Shown piece after piece: positions 22,566 through 31,761 of a stretch of 64,000 nt of DNA. Origin of the DNA: an uncultured Bacteroidales bacterium (lineage in GTDB: Bacteria; Bacteroidota; Bacteroidia; Bacteroidales; F082); NCBI GenBank assembly GCA_905234275.1, contig CAJOHD010000001.1, positions 1 through 64,000 of the forward strand, in the 5' to 3' direction. The notes beneath the pieces were generated by a model that ran no database searches, was not told the origin of the DNA, and saw only the letters and a list, made by a program, of their open reading frames with translations. Made by a program: the position numbers and the translations under genes. Position 1 is the stretch's first letter. Each line of letters begins with the position of its first letter.

Positions 22566-24818
22566 TTAAATTTCAATTTTTTCTTTCAGACGTATGTCGT
22601 CAGACGAAGCGCCGACCATGATTGTGAACTCGCCCGGCTCGAGATTTTCCGTTGAGATTGTGAATGTAAAATGTTTAGTCTCACCCTTTAGGATGAAGAT
22701 ACGTTTAAACCCTTTGAGCAGTTTCTCGGCTGGGGTGATGGTGGCATATTCGTCGCGAAGATATAGTTGAACGACCTCATCGCCGTGATAATCGCCAATG
22801 TTTTTGACATCGACGGACACTTCTATTGTATTATTTAATTTGTTGACAATCAGGTTACTATATTCGAATTTTGTGTAACTCAAACCATGGCCGAAGCAGA
22901 ACAGAGGTGTGCTCTCGCATTCGACGTAGTCGTGAGGTTTCGGTTGTGAATAATATATCGGAATCTGGCCTGTGTTGCGAGGCTGCGATATCGGCAAACG
23001 TCCGGCAGGGTTTTGGTTTCCGAAGATTATGTCAGCGATGGCGCCGCCACCTCGTGCGCCAGGATAGAATGCTGTTAAAAGTGCGTTGGCGACCTCATTG
23101 GCGGTGTTTTTAAGCAGTGGGCGACCTTCGATGTAAATAATAATCAACGGTTTATGCAGTTTTGCGATTTCTTTTATCAAATCCTCTTGTAAACCTGAAA
23201 GTTCTAAAGACACGCGGTCGTAGCCTTCACCGCAGTCCATGTCGGAGATGTGGTCGTTGACGACAGCGGCACCGGTTGATTCGTACGATGTCTTGAAGTC
23301 GCGAGCTGACGAGCCTCCGACCACCAAAATGGTGACATCGGCTGATTTTGCTGCCTTTATCGCTGATTCGAAGTCGGCATCATTGGTGTCGCGGATGGAG
23401 CAGCCTTTGGAATAGATTATTTTTGTATTGGCGTTAGCGCGATTACGAATGCCTTCCAACACTGTGACAATCTTGTCAGGGTCTTGTGGTGCTGTGTAAT
23501 CGCCTAATTGATTGTACATATTGTCGGCATTCGGTCCGATGACGGCGATTGTGGAGACGCACGGCCGTGCGTCTTTACCGTTGGCCAAAGGCAAAATACC
23601 GTCATTTTTCAATAAAACAATTGATTTTTGTGCCGTTTGTAGAGACGTTTCCTGAAACGTCTCACGTGACGTATTTTGAGACGTTTCAGGAAACGTCTCT
23701 ACATCAAGATATGGATTGTCGAACAACCCGATTTCATATTTGAACCGTAAAACCCTGCGAACCGCATCATCGACGTTTTCGATTGGCACTAAACCTTGTT
23801 CGACGGCTTCTTTCAAATATTTCCCATAATTCGAACCACCTAAATCTATGTCAACACCAGCATTTATTGCCTGAGCTGTCGCCTCCAGCTGGCTAGCTGC
23901 CGTCCTGTGTGTGCTATGTAATGCCCAGATGCTGCCGAGGTCGGAGAACACCACGCCTTTGAATCCCCACTGCTCACGTAAGACATCTTTTAAGAGCCAA
24001 CTGTTTGATGTACAAGGTATTCCATCTATGGCGTTGTATGATGTCATAATGCTTTTTGCACCGTTTTTCACTGCGATTTCGAAGCTGGAAAGGTAATCCG
24101 ACATCAATTTGTTTGTTCCCGTTTGTGCGGTGGCGCCGTTATGCCCACCTTCAGGGATGCCGTAAGCCGCAAAGTGTTTCACTGTGGCGCCAACGTAATT
24201 CTGCATGCCTCTTATCATGGCGCTGCCTAATGTTCCCGACAGATACGGGTCCTCACCGAATGTCTCTTCCACTCTCGACCAGCGCGGGTCGCGTGCGATG
24301 TCGAGCACCGGACCGTATCCGAACCGAGCGCCTCTGCTGTAAGCTTCCAAGCCTATCGCGTCACCTAATGAATATAATAATTCCTCGTCCCAAGTAGCAG
24401 CCATTCCAAGTCCCGTCGGATACACTGAGGCACCTACAGCCATCAAGCCATGAGGACATTCTTCGGCAAAATAAATTGGAATGCCAAGACGAGTGTTTTC
24501 AACAGCATAATGCTGCATCTCATTGTAAATCTTTCTTGACTTATTAGGGCCGGGACCAGTCTCAAGGGTCTTCTGCGACCATGGGTCGGCACGAAAAACG
24601 GCCCAGAATCCGCCGACAGGCAAGGTGTCGATGAGTGTTTTGTACGATTCATCGTCGTAAAGGTTGAAGCCTATCGGACAACACAACTGCCCGATCTTTT
24701 CTGTTAAAGTCATCTGACTCAATAAGTTATCAACCTTCTTGTCGATATCATCTTTCTTTGATGTCGTGCATGACACCAGTAAAAACAGCGCTATTATTGC
24801 AAAATTCCTAATTTTCAT
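22566..24818 (-). CDS. Beta-glucosidase-like glycoside hydrolase family 3 lipoprotein
   Basis: A 750-residue secreted GH3 enzyme. The signal ends LLVSC, a lipobox, so it is probably anchored to the outer membrane. The N-terminal barrel has YFAEECPHGLMAVGASVYPT, SRVEETFGEDPYLSGTLG, VKHFAAYGIPEGGHNG, and the nucleophile in GVVFSDLGSIWALH. The second domain has KDVTILVVGGSS-like segments, and a C-terminal fibronectin III-like domain ends the protein. Two in-frame palindromic insertions are visible: residues about 372-393 (the 64-bp compound unit) and about 413-422 (GKDARPCVST). Both lie in the linker joining the barrel to the second domain. It probably releases glucose or xylose from plant oligosaccharides. 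Confidence 0.9.
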   Translation of the reverse strand: MKIRNFAIIALFLLVSCTTSKKDDIDKKVDNLLSQMTLTEKIGQLCCPIGFNLYDDESYKTLIDTLPVGGFWAVFRADPWSQKTLETGPGPNKSRKIYNEMQHYAVENTRLGIPIYFAEECPHGLMAVGASVYPTGLGMAATWDEELLYSLGDAIGLEAYSRGARFGYGPVLDIARDPRWSRVEETFGEDPYLSGTLGSAMIRGMQNYVGATVKHFAAYGIPEGGHNGATAQTGTNKLMSDYLSSFEIAVKNGAKSIMTSYNAIDGIPCTSNSWLLKDVLREQWGFKGVVFSDLGSIWALHSTHRTAASQLEATAQAINAGVDIDLGGSNYGKYLKEAVEQGLVPIENVDDAVRRVLRFKYEIGLFDNPYLDVETFPETSQNTSRETFQETSLQTAQKSIVLLKNDGILPLANGKDARPCVSTIAVIGPNADNMYNQLGDYTAPQDPDKIVTVLEGIRNRANANTKIIYSKGCSIRDTNDADFESAIKAAKSADVTILVVGGSSARDFKTSYESTGAAVVNDHISDMDCGEGYDRVSLELSGLQEDLIKEIAKLHKPLIIIYIEGRPLLKNTANEVANALLTAFYPGARGGGAIADIIFGNQNPAGRLPISQPRNTGQIPIYYSQPKPHDYVECESTPLFCFGHGLSYTKFEYSNLIVNKLNNTIEVSVDVKNIGDYHGDEVVQLYLRDEYATITPAEKLLKGFKRIFILKGETKHFTFTISTENLEPGEFTIMVGASSDDIRLKEKIEI
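23551..23578. repeat. Palindromic mini-element, in frame in the GH3 gene
   Basis: A near-perfect 28-base palindrome (GTGGAGACG ... CGTCTTTAC, GGCC centre), read on the minus strand as DARPCVST. Confidence 0.85.
23639..23702. repeat. Compound palindromic element, 64 bp, in frame in the GH3 gene
   Basis: Two head-to-head palindromes (GTAGAGACGTTTCCTGAAAC and its mirror) surround a 14-base spacer. The ends match the usual family, but the core is TTTCCTGAAA instead of CACGGCCGTG. The whole unit can fold into one long hairpin and encodes two ETFPETS/ETFQETS motifs. Confidence 0.85.
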
Positions 24819-24893
24819 ACTACAAAATTACAAAGAAATCAAATTTGGATGTTATTTTTTTGAAAAATTTACACCTAATTTGGAAAAAACTTG

Positions 24894-24902
24894 TACCTTT
24901 GC
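24894..24902 (+). promoter_or_regulatory. -7 promoter box for the C25 peptidase
   Basis: TACCTTTGC lies 34 bases upstream of the ATG at 24936, matching TAnnTTTGC. Confidence 0.55.
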
Positions 24903-24935
24903 AGACTTTTAAGATTAATCATAAAAAATTAAATA

Positions 24936-27900
24936 ATGAAAAAATTCACGTTTGTATTGCTTCTGTCGATAATGGGCATGGTTACTTTCGCTCAGACAGT
25001 TGAGATGACTTATCACTTTGATAATCCGAAGGTTACAGAGCTTCGTGGCTATCAACAAATCAACTTTGAAGGCTGCTTGCAGACCGCTGTCGCCGGCAAT
25101 CCGTCACTGCCATATCAGATGGTTAGCCTGGTTCTGCCACAAGGCGCTGAAGCTGAGTCAGTCGAGGTTGAACTCTCTGATTTTCAAGAGATTGAAGGTC
25201 CAATAAGTCTTTTCCCATATCAGCCGTCAAGAACGATGAACGATAAGGGACAGAAAGATTTGGTAATAAATGAAGCTGTTTATGCGTCAAAAAGCGTGTA
25301 TCCTGCTGAAAATCGTGGTGTTGTGACCACACAATACAAGAACGGCTATGGCTTCGCATTCACCTCATTCACTCCTGTAAAATATATCCCTTCGGAAGGC
25401 AAGGTGATGTATGCCAAAACAGCGAATGTGCGCGTAAACGTTAAAGCTTCCAGAGCCGACAACAGCGCAAATCTCTGGGGAACACAAGAGATTAAAAACA
25501 GCGTGAAACGTCTCGCTCAGAACCCTGAGATGGTTGATAGCTATGAGACAAGAGGTCGTGAAGTGACAGCTTACGATGTTTTGATCATCACAAGCTCAGA
25601 ATTTGTCGATGCTTACAGCGAGTATTGCGACTATTACAACTCAATCGGTTTGCGTAACAGAATCGCTTTGGTGTCAGACATTTACGCTAATATGACCGGC
25701 AATGACGACCAGGATAAGATTCGTAACTACATCATCCAGGAATACCAGAACAACGGTATTTTGATGGTTGTTTTGGGTGGCGACATCAATATTGTCCCTT
25801 ACCGTGGATTCTATTGCTATGTGACATCTGGTGGTGGTGACAAGGAAAGCAACAACATCCCTGCCGACCTTTATTATTCAGGTCTCGACGGCACTTGGAA
25901 TGACAATGGCAACAACCGTTACGGTGAGCCGGGTGAGGACGACCTCATGCCTGAAATCGGTGTCAGCCGTATGTCATTTAAGACAGCCACGGATCTTCAA
26001 AACATGATTCATAAAACCTTGTCATATCAGCAAAATCCAGTATTGGGCGAGTTCCATAAAGTGATTTTGGCAGGAGAGCATCTCTACGACAACCCTACTT
26101 CAAATGGTTCCGATTATCTCGAGCTTCTGATTGGTACACATGACGATAACGGCTATACCACTGTTGGATATCCAACAGATTATGACTTTACAAAGCTTTA
26201 TGAAGAACTTGGTACTTGGAGTGGTTCGGCACTGAAACAGGCTATCAATGCAGGTACAAGTTATGTGCATCACGACGGTCACGCCAACACAAGCTATGTG
26301 GCTGGTTGGTATGGCGTCTCGAACAGCGATTTCACTGGTGCCAACGGCGTTGACCATAACTACACTTTCTTCCATACACAAGGCTGCGACTGCGGTGCTT
26401 TCGATGAGAACTGCATCCTCGAGAAGATGGTGACAATCGAGAATTTCGCTGTCGCCGTCATCGGAAACTCACGTTACGGCTGGTTTAATGAGGGTCAGAC
26501 AGAAGGTCCTGGCGCTCACCTTGAAAGAGAGATGACCGACGCTCAGTGGGGCGACCGCGTTGGTTGGCTCAGCATGGCTCATGCTATCGGCAAATGTGCG
26601 ACAGCACCTTGGGTGACAGCTCCTGGACAGTTTGAGGAAGGCGCTCTGCGTTGGAACTTCTACGACATGAACGTCCTCGGCGACGGCGTTGTCAACGTGT
26701 GGCTTGATGAGCCAATGACAGCTGTTGTTGATGCTCCTGCACAAGTGGTGATCGGAACTCAGTCGATTGATGTGACTGTGACCGATAACAATGGCAATGG
26801 CTTGATGAACTATCGCTGCTTGGTTTACATGGATAATGAAGTCATCGCGATGGGCTCAACCGACGAAAACGGCGTAGCTGAGATTGAATTTGAAGGCGGC
26901 TTGCAGAGCGTTGGAAACATGATAATGAAGGTTGCAGGTGTGAACTCATATCCACAGGATGTCGAGATTATGGGAGTGCCAAGCAATACTCCATACGTGG
27001 TTTATGAAAGCTACGACTTGAACGGTGGCGAGCAGATCGAATACAACGGAAGTTATTCGTTCAATATGACAGTGAAAAACGTCGGTAGTGTCAACGCAAG
27101 CAATGTGACTGCGACTATATCATGTGATAATGAGGATGTTACCATCAACCAGCCTACAGCAACAGTCGGTAACATCAATGGTAACCAGAGCGTTACACTT
27201 GAAAACGCTTTCGCTTTCACAGTGAGCGACGACGTGCAGAACAACACCAACGTCCGTTTCAACATCGTTTGCACCGACGGCACCGACACCTGGGAGAGTC
27301 ACTTCAACGCAAGAATCTATGCTCCTCAGTTTGTGCTGGTTAGTGCAATTCTTGAGACTTCAACAGGCGGCGCTTTGAATCCTGGTGACAGCGGCACAGT
27401 ACATTTCACATTGGCAAACAACGGCGGTGCTGCAGTGCCTTCGGCTATTTTCAGAATTTACAACTCACACGGCGATATCAGTATCAATACCACAGAATGG
27501 ACTTATGGCGAAATCGCTGCAGGTCAGGAGTTTACTGCCGATATGGAATTTACGCTGAGCTACAGTGCTGAAATTGGAGCTTTATATCAGCTGTTCTATG
27601 CCGCATATTACGGAAATTACATTCTTGAAGATGCTTATTACATCTCTGTCGGACAGTCGATGGACGGCTTCGAAACAGGCGACTTCAGCGCATTCGACTG
27701 GCATAGCGTGAGCCCAATCTACGCTTGGGAAGTCGTGACACAGAACCCTTACGAGGGAATGTATTGCGCCAAATCTTCTGCTATCCAAGATAGTGAGACA
27801 ACAACATTGTTTATCACAGTGATAGTCGGAACAGAGAGCGAGATAAGCTTCTATTATAAGGTGTCGTCAGAATCGAATTACGATAAGCTGTATTTCAAGA

Positions 27901-28316
27901 TTGATGGCGTTGAGAAGAACAACTGGTCGGGCGAGGTGGCATGGACACAAGCTTCATACACCTTAACACCTGGTAGTCATGAACTTAGATGGGAATATGG
28001 TAAGGATAGCTCTGTGTCAAGCGGCAGCGACTGCGCTTGGATTGACAACGTGGTGTTCCCGGCATCGACAATCATCACAAAAGTGGAGACTGTCGTTGAA
28101 AACAATGTCGCAATCTATCCTAACCCGATGAACGATGTGCTGAATATCCAACTCGGTGACAATCAGTCGAATGTTGAGATTTTCAACAGCCTCGGACAGG
28201 TTGTAAGACGTTATGATAATGTGTCAGGTGACATGCAAATCAATGTGGCTGACATGGAAGCAGGAATCTATTTCGTGAAGATTGACGGTGAGGTGATTAA
28301 GGTTGTTAAGAGATAA
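24936..28316 (+). CDS. Secreted C25-family (gingipain-type) cysteine peptidase with T9SS sorting domain
   Basis: A 1126-residue protein. It has a signal peptide (to about 20), a propeptide region to about 210, and a C25 catalytic domain at about 211-570. Catalytic histidine is in YVHHDGHANTSYVAGW (about 442-447) and cysteine in HTQGCDCGAFDENC (about 480). There follow immunoglobulin-like repeats (DAPAQVVIGTQSIDVTVTDN and similar), a jelly-roll/choice-of-anchor type domain at about 905-1045, and a C-terminal type A sorting domain (IYPNPMNDVLNIQLGD ... GIYFVKIDGEVIKVVKR). The sorting domain directs export by the type IX system. It is the strongest evidence for T9SS in this organism; no T9SS machinery is in the window. 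It is monocistronic and ends at a repeat hairpin. Confidence 0.9.
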   Translation: MKKFTFVLLLSIMGMVTFAQTVEMTYHFDNPKVTELRGYQQINFEGCLQTAVAGNPSLPYQMVSLVLPQGAEAESVEVELSDFQEIEGPISLFPYQPSRTMNDKGQKDLVINEAVYASKSVYPAENRGVVTTQYKNGYGFAFTSFTPVKYIPSEGKVMYAKTANVRVNVKASRADNSANLWGTQEIKNSVKRLAQNPEMVDSYETRGREVTAYDVLIITSSEFVDAYSEYCDYYNSIGLRNRIALVSDIYANMTGNDDQDKIRNYIIQEYQNNGILMVVLGGDINIVPYRGFYCYVTSGGGDKESNNIPADLYYSGLDGTWNDNGNNRYGEPGEDDLMPEIGVSRMSFKTATDLQNMIHKTLSYQQNPVLGEFHKVILAGEHLYDNPTSNGSDYLELLIGTHDDNGYTTVGYPTDYDFTKLYEELGTWSGSALKQAINAGTSYVHHDGHANTSYVAGWYGVSNSDFTGANGVDHNYTFFHTQGCDCGAFDENCILEKMVTIENFAVAVIGNSRYGWFNEGQTEGPGAHLEREMTDAQWGDRVGWLSMAHAIGKCATAPWVTAPGQFEEGALRWNFYDMNVLGDGVVNVWLDEPMTAVVDAPAQVVIGTQSIDVTVTDNNGNGLMNYRCLVYMDNEVIAMGSTDENGVAEIEFEGGLQSVGNMIMKVAGVNSYPQDVEIMGVPSNTPYVVYESYDLNGGEQIEYNGSYSFNMTVKNVGSVNASNVTATISCDNEDVTINQPTATVGNINGNQSVTLENAFAFTVSDDVQNNTNVRFNIVCTDGTDTWESHFNARIYAPQFVLVSAILETSTGGALNPGDSGTVHFTLANNGGAAVPSAIFRIYNSHGDISINTTEWTYGEIAAGQEFTADMEFTLSYSAEIGALYQLFYAAYYGNYILEDAYYISVGQSMDGFETGDFSAFDWHSVSPIYAWEVVTQNPYEGMYCAKSSAIQDSETTTLFITVIVGTESEISFYYKVSSESNYDKLYFKIDGVEKNNWSGEVAWTQASYTLTPGSHELRWEYGKDSSVSSGSDCAWIDNVVFPASTIITKVETVVENNVAIYPNPMNDVLNIQLGDNQSNVEIFNSLGQVVRRYDNVSGDMQINVADMEAGIYFVKIDGEVIKVVKR

Positions 28317-28346
28317 GAAGGATAAGAAAGATAAGAAAGGATAAAT

Positions 28347-28374
28347 GTAGAGACGTACGGCCGTGCGTCTCTAC
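28347..28374. repeat. Palindromic mini-element and probable terminator after the C25 gene
   Basis: A near-perfect 28-base palindrome (GTAGAGACG / CGTCTCTAC, GGCC centre) is followed on the plus strand by a run of seven T's. It is the only clear element in the gap between the convergent C25 and pssA genes, so it may end transcription from one or both sides. Confidence 0.75.
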
Positions 28375-28380
28375 GTTTTT

Positions 28381-29088
28381 TTATCTGTAGCAAATAACCG
28401 AAAGCAAAATATAGAACAGAAAAACAAACGGCAACGCCACCAATTTCAAGATGATGACCGCGACGATGGCGAATATCACCACGAAGTAGCGAAGGATGTT
28501 ATCTTTAAATTTCAGATTTTTAATCTTAAACGAGAAGAACGGCACCTCGCTGATCATCAGCCAGCTGAAAATGCCGACGGCGGCGAGCAGAAAATAAGGA
28601 TTTACTACAAAATTGTAAATTGCACTTTCAGATGAAATGTGCGCAAGCATCAACGGCAGCGAAGCGATGAAGAGACCTACTGCCGGCACCGGAAGTCCGA
28701 TGAACGATGAACTCTGACGTGTGTCGATGTTGAATTTTGCGAGACGCACTGCCGCGAATGCCGCGAGAATAAAAGCCAGCATCGGGAAGACGTTGACGTC
28801 GGCGACCATCCAGCTGATACCGGTTTTGCTAAGAAGCATCGCGATGATGAACGATGGCGCCACACCGAAAGAGACAACATCCGACAATGAGTCGAGCTCG
28901 CCTCCGATGGGCGATTTCGCATTGAGCAAACGTGCCGCGAAGCCGTCGAAAAAGTCGAAAATGGCGGCAACAAAAATCATCACTGAGGATCCTAAGACAT
29001 TATTCTGGCAAAGTAAAAGTATTGAAACACAGCCGCTTAATAAGTTGCAGCATGTGATGGTGTTCGGTATGTGTTTGACTATTGACAT
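28381..29088 (-). CDS. pssA: CDP-diacylglycerol-serine O-phosphatidyltransferase
   Basis: Makes phosphatidylserine, the precursor of phosphatidylethanolamine. The 235-residue membrane enzyme has the CDP-alcohol phosphotransferase motif DFFDGFAARLLNAKSPIGGE followed by LDSLSDVVSFG (D-G-x2-A-R-x8-G-x3-D-x3-D). About seven helices are predicted. The phosphatidylserine decarboxylase gene often found next to it is not here. The promoter is at 29102-29110, giving a leader of only about 8 bases. Confidence 0.93.
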   Translation of the reverse strand: MSIVKHIPNTITCCNLLSGCVSILLLCQNNVLGSSVMIFVAAIFDFFDGFAARLLNAKSPIGGELDSLSDVVSFGVAPSFIIAMLLSKTGISWMVADVNVFPMLAFILAAFAAVRLAKFNIDTRQSSSFIGLPVPAVGLFIASLPLMLAHISSESAIYNFVVNPYFLLAAVGIFSWLMISEVPFFSFKIKNLKFKDNILRYFVVIFAIVAVIILKLVALPFVFLFYILLSVICYR

Positions 29089-29101
29089 AACTCAAATTTT
29101 T

Positions 29102-29110
29102 GCAAAAATA
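29102..29110 (-). promoter_or_regulatory. -7 promoter box for pssA
   Basis: The minus strand reads TATTTTTGC, 14 bases upstream of the pssA ATG at 29088. Confidence 0.55.
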
Positions 29111-29118
29111 GTAATTTT

Positions 29119-30033
29119 TTATTTCTGACGATAAGAATTTGGCGTGTAGCCGGTGTGCGTTTTGAAGTATTTGTAGAAAAACGACTGGTTCGGGAAATTT
29201 AGTTGATCGGCAATCTCCTTGACACTCAAGTCGGTATGACGCAAAAGATGCTGCGCCTCCAAAATCACATACTTGCTGATGATTTCTGGCGCTGAAAAAC
29301 CGCTCAAGTTTTTGACGATTTGTGAGAGATATTTAGGAGTGATACACAGTTTGTCGGCATAAAAACTGACCGAGCGCTCCTTGTTATGATACTTCTCGAC
29401 GAGTTCGATGAAACTCTCAAACACTCTTTTGTGCCTTGTCGATGGAGTCGTCTCGTCATCTGAAGCCTCTGCGTCGAGACGTTTTTTCAGCATTCCGCCA
29501 ATGAGATAAAACACCGAAGTGAGCAGATAGCTGATGCTGATATTACGGTACTCGGAGTTGGTATTTACAACATTATCAATAAGTTTGAAATATTGTGTCG
29601 CAAGTTCGACCTCCTTCGGACCCATCTTCATGATAGGGCTTTTCAGCATGTTAATGGCATCGACGAATATCTTTCCGAGGTCGGAGCTTAAGGTGGTCAT
29701 ATATTGAGGCGACACGGCAACAATCGTCAGCTCGACGAGCTCGCCGTCACGGTCGACAGGCTCCAACTGTATAATATTATTAGGTATGTTCACTACCAGC
29801 ATTCCGTCATGAATGTCATATTCAGTGAGGTTGATGGTGCATCTGAAATGCCCTTTTCGGCAATACGCCGCCACGAAGCCTTCGATACGACTTGGAAACT
29901 TCAGCAACTCCCAGTCAACTTTGTTATTCTGCCTGGCAAAAATGAAATCATCGCCTATGCTTACGATGTCATCTTTCAAAAACAGCTCCTTGACTTTCGA
30001 AAGGGTGAACTTGTTTAATGCTTTATTATCCAT
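29119..30033 (-). CDS. AraC-family transcriptional regulator
   Basis: A 304-residue protein with an N-terminal cupin-like sensor region (about 30-180) and a C-terminal AraC/XylS double HTH at about 205-304: VSFYADKLCITPKYLSQIVK in the first HTH and SVKEIADQLNFPNQSFFYKY in the second, with HTGYTPNSYRQK at the end. It is divergent from the TolC-HlyD-ABC exporter operon. Three related direct repeats in the gap suggest that it controls that operon and itself. The ligand is unknown. Confidence 0.9.
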   Translation of the reverse strand: MDNKALNKFTLSKVKELFLKDDIVSIGDDFIFARQNNKVDWELLKFPSRIEGFVAAYCRKGHFRCTINLTEYDIHDGMLVVNIPNNIIQLEPVDRDGELVELTIVAVSPQYMTTLSSDLGKIFVDAINMLKSPIMKMGPKEVELATQYFKLIDNVVNTNSEYRNISISYLLTSVFYLIGGMLKKRLDAEASDDETTPSTRHKRVFESFIELVEKYHNKERSVSFYADKLCITPKYLSQIVKNLSGFSAPEIISKYVILEAQHLLRHTDLSVKEIADQLNFPNQSFFYKYFKTHTGYTPNSYRQK

Positions 30034-30049
30034 TTAGAAATATTTTCGA

Positions 30050-30136
30050 CAAAAATAGACTATTTTTATGATATAATGTTAATATTTTTTCAAAAATTCG
30101 ACCTTTAGATACTTTTTAGTCAAAAATAGACCTTTA
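30050..30136 (+). promoter_or_regulatory. Three direct repeats, probable AraC-regulator operators
   Basis: CAAAAATAGAC at 30050-30060, CAAAAATTCGACCTTTA at 30091-30107 and CAAAAATAGACCTTTA at 30121-30136 share one pattern in the same orientation. The last two are 30 bases apart, close to three helical turns. AraC-family proteins bind such direct repeats. The last copy lies about 20 bases before a TTATTTTGC box (about 30156-30164) and the exporter operon start. Confidence 0.6.
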
Positions 30137-30204
30137 CAGGCATTAAAAAGTGTTGTTATTTTGCAGCCTGAATTTGACAAGAGATATAATAAAATATAAA
30201 AACA

Positions 30205-31719
30205 ATGAAAAGTAAAACAATTACAAGGATTTTAGCGGTTTTCGCCTTGATTTTGATGGCGACCTTTTCCGTTTCGGCGCAGCAGATTCTGACGTTGCAG
30301 AACTGCCGCGACATGGCGATGGAGAACAACAAGAATCTCAAGATTTCGCAGGAGAAGGTCAATATGGCGAATTACGACAAAAAAATCGCTGCTGCAAACT
30401 ACTTCCCGAGCATTTCGGCGCAGGGAACCTACATGCACAACGAGAAGCAGATTCAGTTGTTGAGTGACGACCAGCTGAACACCATGAGCACTATCGGTAC
30501 TTCGCTTCAAAACGGCGTGAATGGCTACATCGACCCGGTGATCCAGAACCTGATGGACAATCCGTTGATGTATCAAATCATCATGAACAGTCCGGAGCTG
30601 CAGTCGCTGATCAGCAACCTGCATCACATCGGGGCGTTTGAGACAATCGACGCTATCGGCGAGGAGATTAGCAAAAATTTCATCCTCGACACACGTAACG
30701 TTTATGCGGGTATGATTACCGTGTTGGAGCCTGTTTACGCTGGCGGTAAGATTCGCGCCTACAACAAGATGGCAAGTTATGCCCAGGATCTTGCACAGAT
30801 GCAGCTCACCACCGAACAGCAGGAAATCATCGTGGCGACAGATAAGGCATATTGGCAGATCGTGTCGTTGGCAAACAAGCAGAAACTCACAGAGAACTAT
30901 GTGGAACTACTTCGTACCATGTCAGACAACGTCGATAAGCTTGTGAACGAAGGCATGGCAACCAATGCCGACAGGCTTTCTGTCAAGGTGAAACTCAACG
31001 ATGCCGAGCTGTCGTTGATAAGGGTGCAAAACGGCGTGGCGCTCTCAAAGATGCTTCTCTGCCAGAGCTGCGGACTGCCACTCGATACCGACATAATATT
31101 GGAAGACGAGAACCTCGATGATGTGGCAGTGCCGGCATACGTTAATGAATATACTGAAGAAGATATCATGAACAACAGACCTGAGCTGCAGAGTCTGACC
31201 CTCGCTACCAAGATTTACGATAAGAAAGTGAACATCGCACGTTCCGAGTTCTTGCCAACAGTAGCATTGTATGGAAATTACATCGTGACAAACCCATCGT
31301 TGTTTAACGGTTTCGAGACTGACTTCCGCGGATTCTATAACTTCGGCGTTGTCGCTAGAGTGCCGCTGTTCCATTTCGGTGAAGGCTACAACAAAGTCCG
31401 CAAGGCGAAATCAGAGGCTATGATAACACAGCTCAAGCTTGAAGACACCAAAGAACTGGTGATGCTTCAGGTGAGCCAATATGAGAAACAAATCAAAGAG
31501 GCTGAGCAGCGTCTGCAGATGACCACCGAGAAGATGTCGGATGCTGAGGAAAACCTGCGCATGGCGACAGTTGGCTTCAACGAAGGTATGATACCTTCAT
31601 CGACACTCGAGGCGGCACAGACCTCATGGATGCAGGCACATTCGGAGTATATCGACGCAAAAATCGATGTGATAATGGCAAATACTTATTTAAAGAAATC
31701 AATAGGAGTTTTGAATTAG
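30205..31719 (+). CDS. TolC-family outer membrane efflux protein
   Basis: Outer-membrane channel of a tripartite exporter, 504 residues with a signal peptide (to about 28, ending VSAQQ). Two outer membrane efflux domains are visible as paired long coiled coils, one near LTEQQEIIVATDKAYWQIVS and one near QVSQYEKQIKEAEQRLQMTT, with beta segments such as NFGVVARVPLFHFGEGYNKV. It is first in an operon with HlyD and two ABC-2 permease genes, divergent from the AraC regulator. Confidence 0.92.
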   Translation: MKSKTITRILAVFALILMATFSVSAQQILTLQNCRDMAMENNKNLKISQEKVNMANYDKKIAAANYFPSISAQGTYMHNEKQIQLLSDDQLNTMSTIGTSLQNGVNGYIDPVIQNLMDNPLMYQIIMNSPELQSLISNLHHIGAFETIDAIGEEISKNFILDTRNVYAGMITVLEPVYAGGKIRAYNKMASYAQDLAQMQLTTEQQEIIVATDKAYWQIVSLANKQKLTENYVELLRTMSDNVDKLVNEGMATNADRLSVKVKLNDAELSLIRVQNGVALSKMLLCQSCGLPLDTDIILEDENLDDVAVPAYVNEYTEEDIMNNRPELQSLTLATKIYDKKVNIARSEFLPTVALYGNYIVTNPSLFNGFETDFRGFYNFGVVARVPLFHFGEGYNKVRKAKSEAMITQLKLEDTKELVMLQVSQYEKQIKEAEQRLQMTTEKMSDAEENLRMATVGFNEGMIPSSTLEAAQTSWMQAHSEYIDAKIDVIMANTYLKKSIGVLN

Positions 31720-31756
31720 TTTAATAGTTTAGTAGCTTAATAGCTTAATAGTTTAA
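31718..31756. repeat. 8-base tandem repeat (AGTTTAAT-like), about five copies
   Basis: AGTTTAAT, AGTTTAGT, AGCTTAAT, AGCTTAAT and AGTTTA follow each other from the TolC stop codon to just before the HlyD start. Confidence 0.75.
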
Positions 31757-31761
31757 AGATT

